Positions 62,024 to 64,000 of a DNA stretch of 64,000 nucleotides are shown piece by piece. The notes below the pieces were generated by a model that did no database searches, had not been told where the DNA came from, and saw only the letters and a list, made by a program, of their open reading frames with translations. A program made the translations under genes and the position numbers. How positions within the stretch are numbered: the first letter of the stretch is position 1; every line of letters begins with the position of its first letter. Source of the DNA: Sporobacter sp963677825 (GTDB lineage: Bacteria > Bacillota > Clostridia > Oscillospirales > Oscillospiraceae); the NCBI GenBank assembly GCA_963677825.2, contig CAXXEF010000001.1, positions 2,480,001 through 2,544,000 on the forward strand, written 5' to 3'.

Positions 62024-62989
62024 CTATTGCTGCGGCGGAGCGGGGGGCGGTGGCGGAGAATTAGGCGGTGCCGGCGGCATGGGTGGCCGCGGACCGGTAT
62101 TGTTTTTCCGGTTTTTACGAACGCGCCGGACGATGATAATCACGATCACGGCGATCACACCGAGCAGCAGGATCACCGGCAGCGCGATTACGAGCCTCAT
62201 GAATAAGGACTTAAAGAACTCACCGATGCCCTTGATTGTTGCCTGGAGCCCGTCGTTGATTTTTTCCCAGTAGGTGCGCTGCACCGATTGCTGTTCGCTG
62301 AGTACCTGCACTTCTTCGATACGCAGCGTCACGGTGCTGAAATCGACTTGATTCTGCCAGTTGTTCAGCGTTGTCGTCAGCGACTCGATCTGATAGCGCA
62401 CATCGGACAGGCGCGCTTCGATGGAGATCATGTCTTCAACGGTGTCGGCTTTTTCAAGGATCGCCAGCAGGCGGTCTTCCTCTGTGCGATACGTGTCTAG
62501 GCGCGACTGCGTGTCGAGAAATTGCATGGTGATGTTTTGCGCAGACGTGTTTTCATTGAATACGTTGCCGAGCAGATCAAGACTGCCGGTCAGGCCGGCG
62601 AAATTGGCAACGGGCACGCGCAGGGTGTAGGTAGCCGTGCGATACGTCGTGTTGCCATAGCTTCTGCCGCTGATGTAGGAGTTTTCGACGAACGCGCCGT
62701 ATTGCTCCAACAGCACGTCGACGTTGTCGATCGTTTCGTCGAAGGCTTTTGTTTCCACCGTGGCGCTATAGGAGTAGATGATCTTTTCCGTGAACGAGAC
62801 GGTCGAACCGCCCTCGGTCAGTGCGTCGCCGCCTTCGCTCGGCTCGTAATCGTTGCCCGCTGACGATTCAGAGCTGCTGTAGGTCGGGGCGCTGCCGTCG
62901 TATTCTTGGGGACTGCTTGACGCGTTGCAGCCGGTGAACAGGGAAGCCACAAGCATCACAGCCAGCAGGATTACCAGAACTTTTTTCAT
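62024..62989 (-). CDS. DUF4349 lipoprotein
   Basis: 321 residues. A lipoprotein signal ends in LFTGC (Cys20). The DUF4349 core follows (YSATVETKAFDETIDNVDVL, RVPVANFAGL), with a long coiled coil (DTQSRLDTYRTEEDRLLAIL; SIEARLSDVRYQIESL, about 170-220), a C-terminal membrane helix (LPVILLLGVIAVIVIIIV) and a Pro-rich tail ending the protein. Held at both ends to the membrane. The function of DUF4349 is unknown. AGGAGG upstream of the ATG. Confidence 0.9.
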   Translation of the reverse strand: MKKVLVILLAVMLVASLFTGCNASSSPQEYDGSAPTYSSSESSAGNDYEPSEGGDALTEGGSTVSFTEKIIYSYSATVETKAFDETIDNVDVLLEQYGAFVENSYISGRSYGNTTYRTATYTLRVPVANFAGLTGSLDLLGNVFNENTSAQNITMQFLDTQSRLDTYRTEEDRLLAILEKADTVEDMISIEARLSDVRYQIESLTTTLNNWQNQVDFSTVTLRIEEVQVLSEQQSVQRTYWEKINDGLQATIKGIGEFFKSLFMRLVIALPVILLLGVIAVIVIIIVRRVRKNRKNNTGPRPPMPPAPPNSPPPPPAPPQQ

Positions 62990-63062
62990 TTTTCATCCTC
63001 CTTCATTTATAAGGTTGCCGTACTTGAGACGGCCGCGTATGGAAAATGTTCCTTTACGTCGA

Positions 63063-63806
63063 TTATAAAACCTTAGCCAGGAAGCTTTTCAGACGGTCGC
63101 TTTGCGGGTTGGAAAAGAGCTCGTGCGGTGTGTTTTCTTCGACGATTTTACCGGAATCCATGAAAATCACGCGCGAGCCGACTTCGCGGGCAAAGCCCAT
63201 TTCGTGCGTGACGACGGCCATTGTCATGCCCTCGTGGGCGAGCTGCTTCATGACCTCGAGCACTTCGCCGACCATTTCTGGGTCAAGCGCGGACGTCGGC
63301 TCGTCGAAGAGCATGACGTCGGGGTCCATGCACAAGGCACGTACGATGGCGATGCGCTGCTTTTGTCCGCCGGACAACTGGCTTGGATACGCGCTCGCGC
63401 GGTCTTCAAGACCGACACGCTTGAGCAGCGTACGCGCCTTGGCCTCGGCATCGGCCTTGGAGCGGCCGAGCAGCGTCGTCGGGGCGATGGTCATGTTGCG
63501 CAAAACGCTCATGTGCGGGAACAGATTAAAATGCTGGAACACCATGCCCATTTTGCGACGGTGGAGATTGATATCGGCGTCGGGCGCGGTGATGTCGGTA
63601 CCCTCGAAAAGAATCGTACCGCCCGTCGGGTGCTCGAGCAGGTTCAGGCAGCGCAAAAAGGTTGATTTGCCGCTGCCGGACGGTCCGATAACGACGACGA
63701 CCTCACCGCGCTGAATTTCAGCGTCGATGCCGTCGAGCGCTTTGATCGTGCCGCCCTTATAATGTTTTTGCAAACCGGTGACTTTGATGAGACTGTCAGC
63801 GTTCAT
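63063..63806 (-). CDS. Amino-acid ABC transporter ATP-binding protein
   Basis: About 247 residues of the polar amino acid (GlnQ/HisP) type. Walker A GPSGSGKSTFLRCLNLLE (near 36), signature LSGGQKQRIAIVRAL (near 138), Walker B VMLFDEPTSALDPEMVGEVL, and His switch VVTHEMGFAREV. Start at 63806 with AAAGGAGG upstream; the open frame continues to 63935 within the permease gene but lacks an SD. It overlaps the permease stop by 11 nt, as usual for these operons. Confidence 0.95.
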   Translation of the reverse strand: MNADSLIKVTGLQKHYKGGTIKALDGIDAEIQRGEVVVVIGPSGSGKSTFLRCLNLLEHPTGGTILFEGTDITAPDADINLHRRKMGMVFQHFNLFPHMSVLRNMTIAPTTLLGRSKADAEAKARTLLKRVGLEDRASAYPSQLSGGQKQRIAIVRALCMDPDVMLFDEPTSALDPEMVGEVLEVMKQLAHEGMTMAVVTHEMGFAREVGSRVIFMDSGKIVEENTPHELFSNPQSDRLKSFLAKVL

Positions 63807-64000
63807 TGGTACGCAGCCTCCTTTCCAGCTTGCCGACCAGCCATGACAAGAGCATGACAAGTAGCAGATAAATCGCGGCGGCCGCGAGCAGCGGCATAAA
63901 CGGTGAGAAAGTGCGGCCTCGGATGATGTCCGCACCCTTCGTGAGATCCTGTACGGCGATGTAACCGACGACGGCCGTTTCCTTCATCAGTGCAATCATT
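63796..64000 (-). CDS. Amino-acid ABC transporter permease, C-terminal fragment at window edge
   Basis: The last 67 residues of a HisM/GlnP-type permease: ALMKETAVVGYIAVQDLTKG, the conserved end of the EAA loop that docks on the ATPase, followed by a final membrane helix and a basic tail. The rest lies beyond the window. It is co-transcribed with the ATPase at 63806. Confidence 0.9.
   Translation of the reverse strand, partial: MIALMKETAVVGYIAVQDLTKGADIIRGRTFSPFMPLLAAAAIYLLLVMLLSWLVGKLERRLRTNER

Overview
This 64 kb window looks like chromosomal DNA from a GC-rich member of the class Clostridia (Firmicutes). The best evidence is the SCIFF six-cysteine peptide with its radical-SAM maturase (54230-55847), a pairing typical of Clostridia. 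The housekeeping order DUF1385-prmC-recA-recX-rimO-pgsA, sigma-A type promoters with TTGACA/TATAAT boxes, strong Shine-Dalgarno (SD) sites, a GerMN lipoprotein and an LPXTG-type surface protein agree with this. I cannot name a genus. I see no rRNA, CRISPR array, transposase, integrase or prophage gene. There is one tRNA, tRNA-Leu(CAA).

Layout. 1-1062: partial acyl-CoA dehydrogenase, divergent from a LuxR-type regulator (1366-2142). 2477-3313: formate/nitrite transporter. 3836-21761: an 18 kb type IV pilus (T4P) cluster: pilB, pilT, pilC, a cyclic-di-GMP-I riboswitch with terminator, the major pilin, prepilin peptidase, a PilM-PilN fusion, PilO, four minor pilin-like proteins and a 1735-residue envelope protein. 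21913-24575: a GNAT-GrpB fusion and a drug-efflux MFS transporter. 24630-28308 (minus): a MacAB-like tripartite ABC exporter. 28601-31204: an atypical SDR and a divergent D,D-carboxypeptidase. 31235-33348: a lower-GC patch with PhzF, tRNA-Leu and an acyltransferase. 33423-35223: Zn alcohol dehydrogenase and a phosphopantetheinyl transferase. 35369-39034: VCBS-repeat lipoprotein and a two-component system. 39086-46088: the recA housekeeping operon. 46213-48813: phospholipase-like protein, small unknowns and an M23 peptidase. 48995-52654: PadR/DUF1700 module, two SDRs and an AraC regulator. 52753-55847: Orn/Lys/Arg decarboxylase-like enzyme, SCIFF and its maturase. 55850-62989: amino acid permease, GerMN lipoprotein, LPATG repeat protein and DUF4349 lipoprotein. 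63063-64000: part of an amino-acid ABC transporter.

The most coherent system is the pilus cluster. It appears to be wired to cyclic di-GMP twice. A GEMM-I riboswitch and intrinsic terminator precede the major pilin gene, and the extension ATPase PilB carries a full tandem MshEN motif (24 + 5 + 24 residues), a known c-di-GMP binding module. Downstream, minor pilins with unusually large extracellular parts and the giant last protein suggest a specialised, possibly adhesive, pilus tip.

Calls rest on reading the sequence and translated proteins by eye. No database search, folding program or HMM was run. Family names are recognition-based, and promoter and terminator calls are pattern matches.
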